A stretch of DNA of 64,000 bases from Pseudocolwellia sp049933045 (GCF_049933045.1 NZ_CP187926.1:2232001-2296000); one strand, 5' to 3'; positions 44,066 through 52,719 are shown, counted from the stretch's first letter. Numbers and translations: made by a program. The notes: generated from the sequence alone by a model not told the origin.

Positions 44066-45216
44066 GTTAGTTTCCTGATCTTGTTGATGAATAAGTAAAA
44101 GCCAACCGACAATGCTAAGGCACTAAAAGCCAATAGTTTAAGTAAATAAGGTAAAACATCAGTAAATGAACTACCGGTAAACATTGCACGTATAATTTCA
44201 GCAGACCAATATAATGGCGAATAAGTTGCCACTTGAGCCATCACCTCAGGCAGAATATCGATTGGCACCATAAAACCACTAATTGCAGCTAATAATATAT
44301 TGATGCCACCTCCAAATACGATGGCTTGCTCATAACTGTTAACCAAAGCTGCTATAAAAAACGCAAAAGCATTAGCCGCAAGTAAAATAAATAAAGCACT
44401 AAAAAAATAGATAGCCCAGTTATTGATAATAATATCAGGCTGTTCGGTTACGATAGGAACAACAAATACCCCCACCAAAGATAAAAGAATCAATTGGAAA
44501 ATGCTCAGAATATAAAAAGCACTGAATTTACTCAAAAAGTATTGGGAAGTTGAGATAGGAAAGGTTTTTAAGCGGATCAGCGTACCGTTTTGTTTCTCAT
44601 TAATTACAGTAATCGACACCGGCAAAACAATAAAATACAAACCAAACACTATCCAAGAAGGCACACTATATAAAATAGGTGTTGTAGCTTGCTGACCTGT
44701 CGTATTGATATTGAAATAAGAAGCAACTTCAGTGCTATTATCAATTGCTGTTATTTGTTCATTGAGTGGCATGTCTTCATCTAAGTCACCACTCTCTAAC
44801 ATAAATGCATGTAATTTGGCTTTAGATAAAGCGGTGTGAATATAGTTTATAACGACGAGTTTTTTTTGCGGTGTTATTCCTGAATGTAAACTTACGTCGA
44901 TAGACCCTTTGTCTAAACCCATTAATATTTTCTGATCAAACGCTTCAGGTAACTGTATTGAAATATCCGCCTTTTGATCTTTTGCGACTAAACTAAAACC
45001 TTGCTGCTCTATATAACCTTGGTAAGCTAAAGAAATATCATCTGAATTACCGGATAAAAAACTCACTGTGGTTTTCTTTATCACGTCGGTATGCTGCTCG
45101 CTCATCGCAAAAGTCATTATCAACATAAATGCGATAGGTAAAACCAGTAAAACACCAATACTATGAATATCACTTAAAATAATGCGAGCTTCTTTATTTA
45201 GGCTACTTAAAATCAT
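44056..45216 (-). CDS. ABC-2 type transporter permease
   Basis: 386 residues from the ATG at 45214-45216, which follows the ATPase stop codon by one base and is preceded by AGG at 9 bases; a longer start would overlap the ATPase. Architecture is one N-terminal helix (~20-40), a ~130-residue extracytoplasmic domain, then five helices, ending LLAFSALALSVGFYLFI. With the adjacent ATPase it forms an exporter, as in flexirubin loci; cargo may be the resorcinol or the complete pigment. Confidence 0.85.
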   Translation of the reverse strand: MILSSLNKEARIILSDIHSIGVLLVLPIAFMLIMTFAMSEQHTDVIKKTTVSFLSGNSDDISLAYQGYIEQQGFSLVAKDQKADISIQLPEAFDQKILMGLDKGSIDVSLHSGITPQKKLVVINYIHTALSKAKLHAFMLESGDLDEDMPLNEQITAIDNSTEVASYFNINTTGQQATTPILYSVPSWIVFGLYFIVLPVSITVINEKQNGTLIRLKTFPISTSQYFLSKFSAFYILSIFQLILLSLVGVFVVPIVTEQPDIIINNWAIYFFSALFILLAANAFAFFIAALVNSYEQAIVFGGGINILLAAISGFMVPIDILPEVMAQVATYSPLYWSAEIIRAMFTGSSFTDVLPYLLKLLAFSALALSVGFYLFINKIRKLTWN

Positions 45217-45217
45217 A

Positions 45218-46120
45218 TTAATTACCTGCCGCTTGCTTATACATATGTTCAACCGAGTTTGCCGAATAGTTTATTTTTTTTATCGCCAAGTTTGATCCCC
45301 CCAGCAACAATAAATGTTTACTCAACTCATCAGCTGAAGTGAGTAAAATTTGGTATTTAACTTCATCAACTTTTTGATAATTACTCAGATAAGCAACGTG
45401 AGAAACAGGCTGTTTTAATTCGATTGAAAGTAATAAGTTTTTTTGCTCTGCTTGTTCCATAACAAGGGCTTTACCATCACGTAGCATAATAATGTCGTCA
45501 CAGACTTTTTCTACTTCTTCAAGCATATGTGAAGTAAATAGCAAGGTTTTACCTTCAGCTTTAAACTGTTGTAGTAACGAAATAATAATGGCTCTAGATT
45601 CAGGATCTATTCCAACAGTAGGTTCATCTAAAAACAATACACTTGGTTGTTTCACTAAAGCGATAGCAATATTCAAACGGCGTTTATAACCACCAGAAAG
45701 TTTACTTACCTTAGTATTGCTAACTTGTGTAAGTACGCACTGTTCAAGTATTTCGTTGATAAGCGTATGCTTATTAGGAATAGTTTTTTGGGATGATATG
45801 CATAAAGATAAAAAATAGTAGAGATTTTGCTTAACCGTTAGCTGAGGATAAAATGCATATTCTTGAGGGACTAAAGCAACCTTTTCTTTAACCGCTTTAG
45901 TTAACGACTTAGCGTCTGAGTCTTCATAATAAACTTCTCCTTCAAATGACGGCAGCAAACCACATAAAGCAGAAATAAATGTCGACTTTCCAGCTCCATT
46001 AGGTCCAATAATACCAGTGCATTTATTGGCTTTAATTGTTAAGGAGATATCAGATAAAGAATAAAAGTGATTACTTTTATACTTAAAGCTTAAGTGTTTT
46101 ACATAAATAGCATTTGGCAT
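45218..46120 (-). CDS. ABC transporter ATP-binding protein
   Basis: 300 residues. Walker A is GPNGAGKST (~37-45), signature LSGGYKRRL (~143-151), Walker B VLFLDEPTVGID (~163-174), with the switch His in LLFTSHMLEE. Partner of the ABC-2 permease directly downstream. It is the first gene of the second transcription unit of the cluster, since a terminator-like hairpin lies immediately upstream at 46224-46255. Confidence 0.9.
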   Translation of the reverse strand: MPNAIYVKHLSFKYKSNHFYSLSDISLTIKANKCTGIIGPNGAGKSTFISALCGLLPSFEGEVYYEDSDAKSLTKAVKEKVALVPQEYAFYPQLTVKQNLYYFLSLCISSQKTIPNKHTLINEILEQCVLTQVSNTKVSKLSGGYKRRLNIAIALVKQPSVLFLDEPTVGIDPESRAIIISLLQQFKAEGKTLLFTSHMLEEVEKVCDDIIMLRDGKALVMEQAEQKNLLLSIELKQPVSHVAYLSNYQKVDEVKYQILLTSADELSKHLLLLGGSNLAIKKINYSANSVEHMYKQAAGN

Positions 46121-46223
46121 GTGTGAATCATTATTGAAATAAACACTGAGATTGAACGAGGTTTATTATCAACATATCCCTTATTATTTAACAACTTAAA
46201 GTATTAATAAGATTAAATATAAA

Positions 46224-46255
46224 AATACCGTAATAAATAATTATTACGGTATTTA
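46224..46255 (-). terminator. Strong intrinsic terminator inside the pigment cluster
   Basis: 14-bp perfect stem, 46224-46237 (AAATACCGTAATAA) with 46242-46255, tetraloop ATAA, followed on the minus strand by TTTTTATATTT. It lies 22 bases past the stop codon of the small exported protein and 104 bases before the ABC ATPase start. Confidence 0.8.
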
Positions 46256-46276
46256 ATCAATCATTATAAATGAGGA

Positions 46277-46717
46277 TTACTTAGCTATTTTTACTAACGT
46301 GCCTTTTAAAGCAACACCTGCCATTACAGCACCTGAACCACATTCAAATTCTGTAGCAGATGAAAAAGGCTGATTTTTATAGTTTGAGGTGATGTTTACA
46401 ACATCTGTCATACCTTCTCTAACTGCTCGTTCTTGAAGTGCTTTTAAAGCTGACAACATTGCCCATTCACAAGCTTCTTGATCGCTTTTCATAAAGGCAT
46501 TGGTTTTTTTATTGGTAGAAACTTCGCCGTATGTAGATTCAAATTTTGTTGGGCTATTTTCAGCAAAGTGTAATGGTATATCTAATAGTGCTTTTTTAGC
46601 TTTTTCGCTGTCCAATAACGACTGAATTTCGTATTTATTACGATCATCACGTGCTTCTGCTGACGTTGTCATTACAAGAGCGGCGATTGAAACAATAATT
46701 AATTTACTTATATTCAT
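46277..46717 (-). CDS. Small exported protein, YbjQ-like C-terminus
   Basis: 146 residues with a signal peptide ending TSAEA. The C-terminal ~60 residues (EGMTDVVNITSNYKNQ, then GSGAVMAGVALKGTLVKIA) resemble the YbjQ-like beta-rich domain. Two Cys (residues ~83 and ~125) could form a disulfide. Relatives are sometimes labelled excinuclease subunit in databases, which this is not. A periplasmic protein at the end of the first transcription unit of the pigment locus. Confidence 0.7.
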   Translation of the reverse strand: MNISKLIIVSIAALVMTTSAEARDDRNKYEIQSLLDSEKAKKALLDIPLHFAENSPTKFESTYGEVSTNKKTNAFMKSDQEACEWAMLSALKALQERAVREGMTDVVNITSNYKNQPFSSATEFECGSGAVMAGVALKGTLVKIAK

Positions 46718-46820
46718 TTTATATTCCCTTTTATTTATCTAAAAAATCAATGAAACCAGCACAATATTCGTATGTTGGTGATTATATTTACAAACCTAAA
46801 ACCTGTATTACTCAACAGAT

Positions 46821-47546
46821 TTAAGAGATACCGCCATTTACAGAAATAACTTGGCGGGTAACATAACCTGCATCATCAGAAATAAGAAAACCTACAGCAC
46901 TTGCTACTTCTTCTGGTTTTCCCATTCGTCTTAACGGGATCATATTCTTTATATCACCCACAGGTAAGTCTTCAGTCATTTCTGTTTCAATTAAACCAGG
47001 AGCAACACAGTTAACTGTAATTTTACGTTTAGCTAATTCTAAGGCTAAAGCTTTAGTTGCACCTATAATACCAGCTTTTGAAGCACTGTAATTAACTTGA
47101 CCACGATTACCTATCTCTCCTGAAAGAGATGAGATAGTAATAATTCTGCCACCTTTACGTGCACTTACCATAGGCATAACAAGTGGGTGTAATACATTAT
47201 AAAAACCATCTAGGTTAGTATGAATAACACTGTCCCACTCTTGCTCAGTCATTGCTGGAAAAGCAGTGTCTGCTGAAATACCCGCATTGCACACAATACC
47301 GTAAAAGCTACCAAACTCTTCAAGCTGAGCTTCAAGAACTTTTTTAGCCGCTTGTCTGTCAGCAACATCAAATTGAATAATTGAGGCTTTTACGCCTTTT
47401 TCTTCGATTAAAGCAGCAACTTCTTTTGCACTATTGATATCAGAACGACAATGTAAGCAAATATCAAAGCCCATATCAGCCAATTTAATTGCAATAGCTT
47501 TACCTATGCCCTTGCCTGATCCTGTTACTAATACTCTACGATTCAT
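46821..47546 (-). CDS. apeQ: 3-oxoacyl-ACP reductase, FabG/ApeQ-like
   Basis: A 241-residue short-chain dehydrogenase. NADPH motif TGSGKGIGKA (~8-17), catalytic Ser in ITISSLSGE, and YSASK; the ending SVNGGIS is typical of FabG. It should reduce beta-ketoacyl-ACP during polyene extension. In E. coli-like APE clusters this gene sits between the ApeP dehydratase and ApeR KS; here it lies about 20 kb away on the DAR side of the locus, next to the BtrH-like gene (3-base spacing). Confidence 0.87.
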   Translation of the reverse strand: MNRRVLVTGSGKGIGKAIAIKLADMGFDICLHCRSDINSAKEVAALIEEKGVKASIIQFDVADRQAAKKVLEAQLEEFGSFYGIVCNAGISADTAFPAMTEQEWDSVIHTNLDGFYNVLHPLVMPMVSARKGGRIITISSLSGEIGNRGQVNYSASKAGIIGATKALALELAKRKITVNCVAPGLIETEMTEDLPVGDIKNMIPLRRMGKPEEVASAVGFLISDDAGYVTRQVISVNGGIS

Positions 47547-47549
47547 TTC

Positions 47550-48554
47550 TTATTTGCTCCACGCTAATAGTTTTTCTCGTAAAAGAGTTTCGTGCTGAGC
47601 ACATACTCTTAAACTTTCAGATACTTCTTCTAAACTTATATTTTTCCGTTTTTTACAGAAGAGTACAGCCTTCATAGCAAACTCTCGCCATAGGTCACCT
47701 ACTTCAGTAGTAAATTTAGAAATCTCATGTAGCTTTTCATCTTGTAATAGTTGAGAAGCTTCATCTAAAAAGCTAGCGTACATAAAGCGAAACCCAGCTC
47801 CGCCAGTACCTATTTCTTCCTGCATTCTTACTATATTACTTAAAAACATTCCTACTTCTTGTTCTGAGGAATTTTTTAATTTATCAATTTTTTTAGCTAG
47901 ATGATAAATACCTTTGATACCAAAAAAGGGTAAGACTAAACCATTCATCATTTTTGCCGTTTTTTTGATGCTTTTTCGAATTTGTATTTCTAAATCAGCA
48001 TTAACTTGCGGTTTGTCCATCAAATACATTAAGCCTTTAGCGGCTAACATACCTTTAGCAAAACGAGCTTGTTTTAAATTTTCAGGCGGACAAGTAACAA
48101 CGTCTTCAAAAACAGGATCACTTATAAGGTAATCACCTGCTTCATTTTTACCGTACACAGTTAAATTATGAGCATTGAATTGAAACCTCATATCTTCAGG
48201 GAAATATGGCAACCAATAAACAGACGTTTGTAGACCAACAAGCTTACCTTCAGAAAGCGCTTGATCGAGTGCTTTCATGCCTTCATCTTCATTTGAGAAT
48301 TTTTGCGATGTTAACTTCACATCAAGCTTTTTGCATACTGAAGATATAATTGATTTTGGTGGCATACGGTAAGCTATCAGCGGTAAACCACCAACTTTAA
48401 CCATAGGTAAATAAACAAACATTAACGCTGATGCTAATCCAAAAACCATAGGCTCTGATAATTCAAACCCTTGGCTATTTAACATATTAGCTACTACGCC
48501 CGACTCGCAATGAGACGATTGACGATGAACAACATTATTTACAATAGCACTCAT
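47550..48554 (-). CDS. BtrH-like (BtrH_N domain) acyltransferase
   Basis: 334 residues. The N-terminal SSHCESGVVANMLNSQGF (residues 14-31) contains the Cys expected in the BtrH_N fold, followed by PMVFGLASALMFVYLP, HNLTVYGKNEAGDYLISDP (~131-149) and PPENLKQARFA. BtrH moves an amino-acyl chain from an ACP to an aminoglycoside hydroxyl or amine in butirosin biosynthesis. In a locus that also makes an ACP-bound aryl polyene and a resorcinol, this is a candidate for the ester-forming step. The C-terminal ~130 residues are alpha-helical. Stop-start overlap with the small gene upstream. Confidence 0.78.
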   Translation of the reverse strand: MSAIVNNVVHRQSSHCESGVVANMLNSQGFELSEPMVFGLASALMFVYLPMVKVGGLPLIAYRMPPKSIISSVCKKLDVKLTSQKFSNEDEGMKALDQALSEGKLVGLQTSVYWLPYFPEDMRFQFNAHNLTVYGKNEAGDYLISDPVFEDVVTCPPENLKQARFAKGMLAAKGLMYLMDKPQVNADLEIQIRKSIKKTAKMMNGLVLPFFGIKGIYHLAKKIDKLKNSSEQEVGMFLSNIVRMQEEIGTGGAGFRFMYASFLDEASQLLQDEKLHEISKFTTEVGDLWREFAMKAVLFCKKRKNISLEEVSESLRVCAQHETLLREKLLAWSK

Positions 48555-48955
48555 TATTTGATCACCGGTTTTTTGAATTCATCTAAGGAAACATTAAATA
48601 CAGCACAATATTTCATCAGCTTTTTATCAGATAATTTATTAAATATTGCAACCGTCATATGGCGTTTAATTTGCCATTGAAAAAAGCCCGTTGCATGAGC
48701 TAACGACATAAGGTCAAAACGCAGCAATGGTATGTAATAACCTAAAGCTGAAATTTCACCTTGTTGATACTCTGTCGTTGCTTTAGCTAATTGTTCATCT
48801 AATGCTTTCACTGCCATTTCAGTGGCAAAACCTTCAACTTCCCAGCCTGAAGATTTAACACCTTCGTAATGTCCTTGTTCATCTACAGCATAAATAAGTT
48901 TTTTATGGCCACTATAAGATTTACATGAGTCTTGAGGAACTTCTTCTTTTTTCAT
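48554..48955 (-). CDS. Conserved cluster protein of unknown function
   Basis: About 133 residues from the ATG at 48953-48955, one base after the DarB stop codon; longer starts overlap darB. Acidic N-terminal half with HYEGVKSSGWEVEGFATEM, then LGYYIPLLRFDLMSLAHATGFFQWQIKRHM. I do not recognise a domain. It lies between DarB and the BtrH-like protein with a stop-start overlap, so it probably acts with them. Confidence 0.7.
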   Translation of the reverse strand: MKKEEVPQDSCKSYSGHKKLIYAVDEQGHYEGVKSSGWEVEGFATEMAVKALDEQLAKATTEYQQGEISALGYYIPLLRFDLMSLAHATGFFQWQIKRHMTVAIFNKLSDKKLMKYCAVFNVSLDEFKKPVIK

Positions 48956-48956
48956 A

Positions 48957-50102
48957 TTACACCACGCTAAGCTGCATAAAAGCAGCTGAGAATCGCCCAC
49001 TTTCAGGAATATAACATAATATTTTCTGGCCTGACTTCAGCTCTTTAGTGGTAAATAACTCTTCCAACATAATGAAAATAGAAGCGGAACCTGTATTGCC
49101 TTTTTCTGTAAGGTTAGTAAACCACTTATCATAAGGAATAGAAAAGTTAACGTTTACTAAGCCTTCAAATAATCGCTCTCTAAAATAATGTGATGAATAA
49201 TGTGGTAAGAAAAAATCATAATCTTCAGCTGATATATTTCTTTTATTAATAATTTTAGATAGTGCTTTTTCAACCGTTGTTCTAACAATATTTTCGTTAA
49301 GCAATTTAACGTCTTGCTTTACTGACATTATGGATAGTTGTTCTCTTTCTTTAGCGCTGTAGTTCATCCAACCAACAAGCTGTCCGTCTTTTTTATCAGC
49401 GCCTGAATACATACAAGCTTCCATTTCATTAGCAAATGAATAGACATCAATCCAATCTATTTCTAATGATATTCCATCAGTGTTAGCTTGATCAGAAACT
49501 AACACCGAACCTGCTCCGTCACTTAACATCCAGCGTAAAAAGTCTTTTTCAAAAGCAATTTCTGGATGAGCATCTAGCTGAGAAATTTTATGTTCACATT
49601 CAGCTTCAAAGTTTTCTGACTTCATGATCCCTGACGCTAATTCACTGGCGACAACTACACTTTTTTTACTTTCACCTGATTTAATATTTAAGAAAGCATA
49701 TTTCAATGCAGTAATTCCACATAAACAAATACCAGATGTTGAAACAGCTTCACAAGGTGGGTTTTTCAATTCGCCATGTACCATAACCGCATGATTTGGC
49801 ATAACTTGATCAGCCATAGATGTACTGGCAACTAAGCTATCTATTGCATGTAAATCAGCTTCAGAATCAAAAAGATTACGCACAGCTTCAGCAGCTAAAG
49901 AAGCATTAGTGTAGTTAAACTCTCCTGTTTCAGGATCAATACCATAGTATCGAGATTTAATTCCATTACTTCTTAAAATTACAGGTTTAGCGCGTGATTT
50001 CTTCCCTGCTATTTTACCAATAACTGTTTCCATTTCTGAGTTTGAAACTTTCTTATTTGGAAGTACTGCTGAAATGTTATTAATAAAGACACGTTTTGCC
50101 AT
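48957..50102 (-). CDS. darB: Dialkylresorcinol ketosynthase DarB (KAS III-like)
   Basis: About 381 residues from the ATG at 50100-50102, preceded by AGGAG about 12 bases upstream; a longer in-frame start overlaps darA. KASIII/thiolase-like fold: nucleophile region STSGICLCGITALKYA, His in FFLPHYSSHYFRE and Asn in GNTGSASIFIM. DarB condenses two beta-ketoacyl units to the cyclohexanedione that DarA turns into a dialkylresorcinol. The gene directly follows darA, which strengthens the call over an ordinary FabH. Confidence 0.82.
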   Translation of the reverse strand: MAKRVFINNISAVLPNKKVSNSEMETVIGKIAGKKSRAKPVILRSNGIKSRYYGIDPETGEFNYTNASLAAEAVRNLFDSEADLHAIDSLVASTSMADQVMPNHAVMVHGELKNPPCEAVSTSGICLCGITALKYAFLNIKSGESKKSVVVASELASGIMKSENFEAECEHKISQLDAHPEIAFEKDFLRWMLSDGAGSVLVSDQANTDGISLEIDWIDVYSFANEMEACMYSGADKKDGQLVGWMNYSAKEREQLSIMSVKQDVKLLNENIVRTTVEKALSKIINKRNISAEDYDFFLPHYSSHYFRERLFEGLVNVNFSIPYDKWFTNLTEKGNTGSASIFIMLEELFTTKELKSGQKILCYIPESGRFSAAFMQLSVV

Positions 50103-50109
50103 TACTCGG

Positions 50110-51033
50110 TCACTCTCCTGAAGGTTGAGCATAATACTGTTTTTGTTTAGCTATTTTATTCTTAAATATTGATGAAAGTAACTTTATAATTAATGCTGTA
50201 ATGGGTACAACAGTAACAATCAAAATAACTAAAAATGTTGTGTAAAAACATAAACCTATTTTTCTTCGCAACGTATCTTGAGGTCCTAAAAGCATTAATA
50301 GCTTACCCCATACTTTGAAGCTACGGTGACCTATTTTTTCACTAAAAATAAACTTTTCATTTATTTTTACCGCATCTAAACCTGTCATCATAGATTGAGA
50401 TAAATCGACATTTTCATTTGAAGGGTTGGAGAACTTTTCTTTAATGACTAATCCAAAACGTTCCGCAGCATTTATATCTTGCTCAGAAACTCCGGCTTTA
50501 GGCACCCAAGAAAGTGATTTTTTCTTACCCGTGAACATCCATAACGGAGTAGCTAAAAAACTAAAACCAGCGCCACATTCATCGGTAAGAACAATATTAT
50601 CAATCAATTTAGCGTTTACATTAGCTAAGAGCCCTTTCATTTTTTCTTGCGCCGTTAACCACATTCCACGACAACCCAGTACGGTAATCGTAGGTGTATT
50701 TTTAAAAAGTATTTTTGCATCTTCTGTTTGTAAAAAACTTGAAATAGGGAGAGAGGGAGACAAAAACCACACTTGATAAGATAATATAATTAAGTCATAT
50801 TTTTTATCTATTGGCGCCTGCGACGACAACTCTATCGGTTTCATATAAACAGATTCAGGCATAACTTGAAAAAAATCAAAGAAAGACCAAGGAAAAGAAA
50901 AGGCTTTTTTAGGCGTAACTTGGTGGTAATCAACAGTAACAGTTGCACTGTTTTTTAGAGGGCTGATAATAGCATCTGTGATCTGTTTCAACTGCCCTGT
51001 TTGTGAATAACCGATCACTAAAATATTGCGCAC
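50110..51033 (-). CDS. darA: Dialkylresorcinol condensing enzyme DarA
   Basis: 307 residues, GTG start with AAGGGAG 7 bases upstream. The N-terminal ILVIGYSQTGQLKQITDAI is a flavodoxin-like fold start, and LIILSYQVWFLSPSLPISSF together with TVLGCRGMWLTAQEKMK are hallmarks of DarA, which aromatises the DarB product. A single helix at ~258-285 anchors the C-terminus to the membrane. The first gene of the minus-strand pigment locus; an outward-facing DUF2141 gene lies beyond. Confidence 0.82.
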   Translation of the reverse strand: MRNILVIGYSQTGQLKQITDAIISPLKNSATVTVDYHQVTPKKAFSFPWSFFDFFQVMPESVYMKPIELSSQAPIDKKYDLIILSYQVWFLSPSLPISSFLQTEDAKILFKNTPTITVLGCRGMWLTAQEKMKGLLANVNAKLIDNIVLTDECGAGFSFLATPLWMFTGKKKSLSWVPKAGVSEQDINAAERFGLVIKEKFSNPSNENVDLSQSMMTGLDAVKINEKFIFSEKIGHRSFKVWGKLLMLLGPQDTLRRKIGLCFYTTFLVILIVTVVPITALIIKLLSSIFKNKIAKQKQYYAQPSGE

Positions 51034-51111
51034 TAAATACTCCCTTTATTGCCCACCGAAATTAAGTCACGTATCATAGCAAAACCCTGAGTAAATAAAA
51101 ACGATCTACTT

Positions 51112-51597
51112 TTGAACATAAAGACTTTAAAAAAAATAATACTATTAACTTCAATGGTTTTTGTGAACACATCAATGGCTCAGTCAACGCAGGATACTTT
51201 TAAATTAACCGTATTAATAAAAAAACTGAAAACCACAGAAACCCCAATTAAAATTGAGTTATTACAGCTATTGAATGATGAGAATAATGATTGGGAGTTA
51301 ACTAACTTAGTTCAGACTAAACTTGTTTACCTCTCTGAAAAAAAGCTAACTGTCGAATTTGATCAATTAAAACATGGTTATTATGCAGTAAGAGCTTTCC
51401 AAGATAAAAACTTGAACAACAAACTCGATAAGTCTGCATTATTAATACCTAAAGAGCCCGTTGCCTTTTCACAAAACCCAAGTTTATTTAAAGGCGAACC
51501 GACTCCAGACAAAGCAGTATTTATAATTGAAGCTGACACTTTAATTTCTCTAAGCTTTAAACACCCTAGAAAAAAGAAAGTTAAAAAACACAGATAA
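51112..51597 (+). CDS. Exported DUF2141 domain protein
   Basis: 161 residues from a TTG start with no strong ribosome site. Signal peptide ends TSMAQ. The body shows the DUF2141 features YYAVRAFQDKNLNNKLDKSA and IPKEPVAFSQNPSLFKG. Function unknown; it is a beta-rich secreted domain. The tail is basic (KHPRKKKVKKHR). Divergent from darA with 78 bases between, so they may share regulation. Whether it belongs to the pigment pathway is open. Confidence 0.8.
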   Translation: MNIKTLKKIILLTSMVFVNTSMAQSTQDTFKLTVLIKKLKTTETPIKIELLQLLNDENNDWELTNLVQTKLVYLSEKKLTVEFDQLKHGYYAVRAFQDKNLNNKLDKSALLIPKEPVAFSQNPSLFKGEPTPDKAVFIIEADTLISLSFKHPRKKKVKKHR

Positions 51598-51618
51598 TTC
51601 AAACCAATATTAACTCAT

Positions 51619-52470
51619 TTAAATCGCTTTATACTTCTCAATAATCTCTTGAAAGTTAACAGTGCCTTTTACATATGAATTTTCTGCTTTTGGTAAATCT
51701 TTATACGCACTATTAGCATAACGTCTGATTTTTATATGGTTAGTTTTTTCTGATACAAGCTCCATAACTTGGGTATATCTACCATTATCTAATTCGCCAA
51801 AACCACGACAAATCCAAGCTAATGTATCGGCTTGATATTCAGCTGAGTCTTTATAATGAATTAAAAGAAACTCACTTAATGCATCAGTAATGTCAGTATC
51901 AGTTTCTTCTTTAGCATAAATAGTTTGAGCCATATGCTTAATTGAGCCTAAATCGCCTTTAGCAATCGTAAATAACATACGCTCTTTTTTATTTAAGTCA
52001 GCTTTAGGTAAAATAGGTTCCACCTTAGAAGCGCGTACAGTCTCTTTATTTTGTAAAGCAGCTAAATCAAGTGTGCCTTTTTTATATCTATCAGCACCTT
52101 CAGGAAGTTGTTTATAAGAGCTTTTTGCGTATTTTCTTAATTTTTTTGGTGCGTCACTTTGAGCAATTCTAATTAATAAATCTCTATAACGCCCATCTTT
52201 TGTAGCCGCCAACGTTTTACATGCCCAAGCTAGAGTATCGACTTCAGTCGTTAATGCATTTTCATATTTTGATAGTAAAATCTCAGCCAATATATCGGCA
52301 TTCTCACGATTAACTTCTCGTCCTGCATACATGGTTTGAGCTGCAAGTTTAACTTGTACCAAATCATTTGAAGTAAGTTGTTGGTATACATTTGCTTTAA
52401 CGTTAATGGCAAAAGATACAGAAAGAGAGATAACCAATAGTATTGATAGTGATTGAAATATGTTTTTCAC
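51619..52470 (-). CDS. Exported helical-repeat protein with internal duplication
   Basis: 283 residues with a signal peptide ending KVKANV. Two ~100-residue halves repeat the same layout: AAQTMYAGREVNRENADILA... DTLAWACKTL... YKKGTLDL and AQTIYAKEETDTDITDALS... DTLAWICRGF... YVKGTVNF. The W-(A/I)-C-(K/R) and SYK or SAYK repeats are aligned in both halves. HEAT-like alpha-solenoid is likely. Convergent with the DUF2141 gene with only 21 bases between. I recognise no named family. Confidence 0.72.
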   Translation of the reverse strand: MKNIFQSLSILLVISLSVSFAINVKANVYQQLTSNDLVQVKLAAQTMYAGREVNRENADILAEILLSKYENALTTEVDTLAWACKTLAATKDGRYRDLLIRIAQSDAPKKLRKYAKSSYKQLPEGADRYKKGTLDLAALQNKETVRASKVEPILPKADLNKKERMLFTIAKGDLGSIKHMAQTIYAKEETDTDITDALSEFLLIHYKDSAEYQADTLAWICRGFGELDNGRYTQVMELVSEKTNHIKIRRYANSAYKDLPKAENSYVKGTVNFQEIIEKYKAI

Positions 52471-52719
52471 AGATAGTCCTTTATTTATTATTTATAACTT
52501 ATATATGGTTTTATATGTTTCTTAGTCGTCGAAGAACGAAAGAATATCAAGCTGATGAATTAGCATCGTCACTTATGACGCTAACCCATTAAGCTCGATA
52601 GTATATTTTTATAGAGAAGAAAATAACACTTAAATTTGAAACACTTTTCAAGACAAGGTCATGAAGTGGAGACGTTTAGATGTAGATTTTCCGTTATAAA
52701 TTAAGTAAAGCTTAGCTGT

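Noticed and set aside
46277..46717. Excinuclease subunit
   Set aside because: Some related entries bear that label, but this is a 146-residue exported protein with no ATPase motif.
50426..50776. 116-residue ORF antisense to darA
   Set aside because: It is fully inside the darA frame on the opposite strand and shows no protein features of its own.
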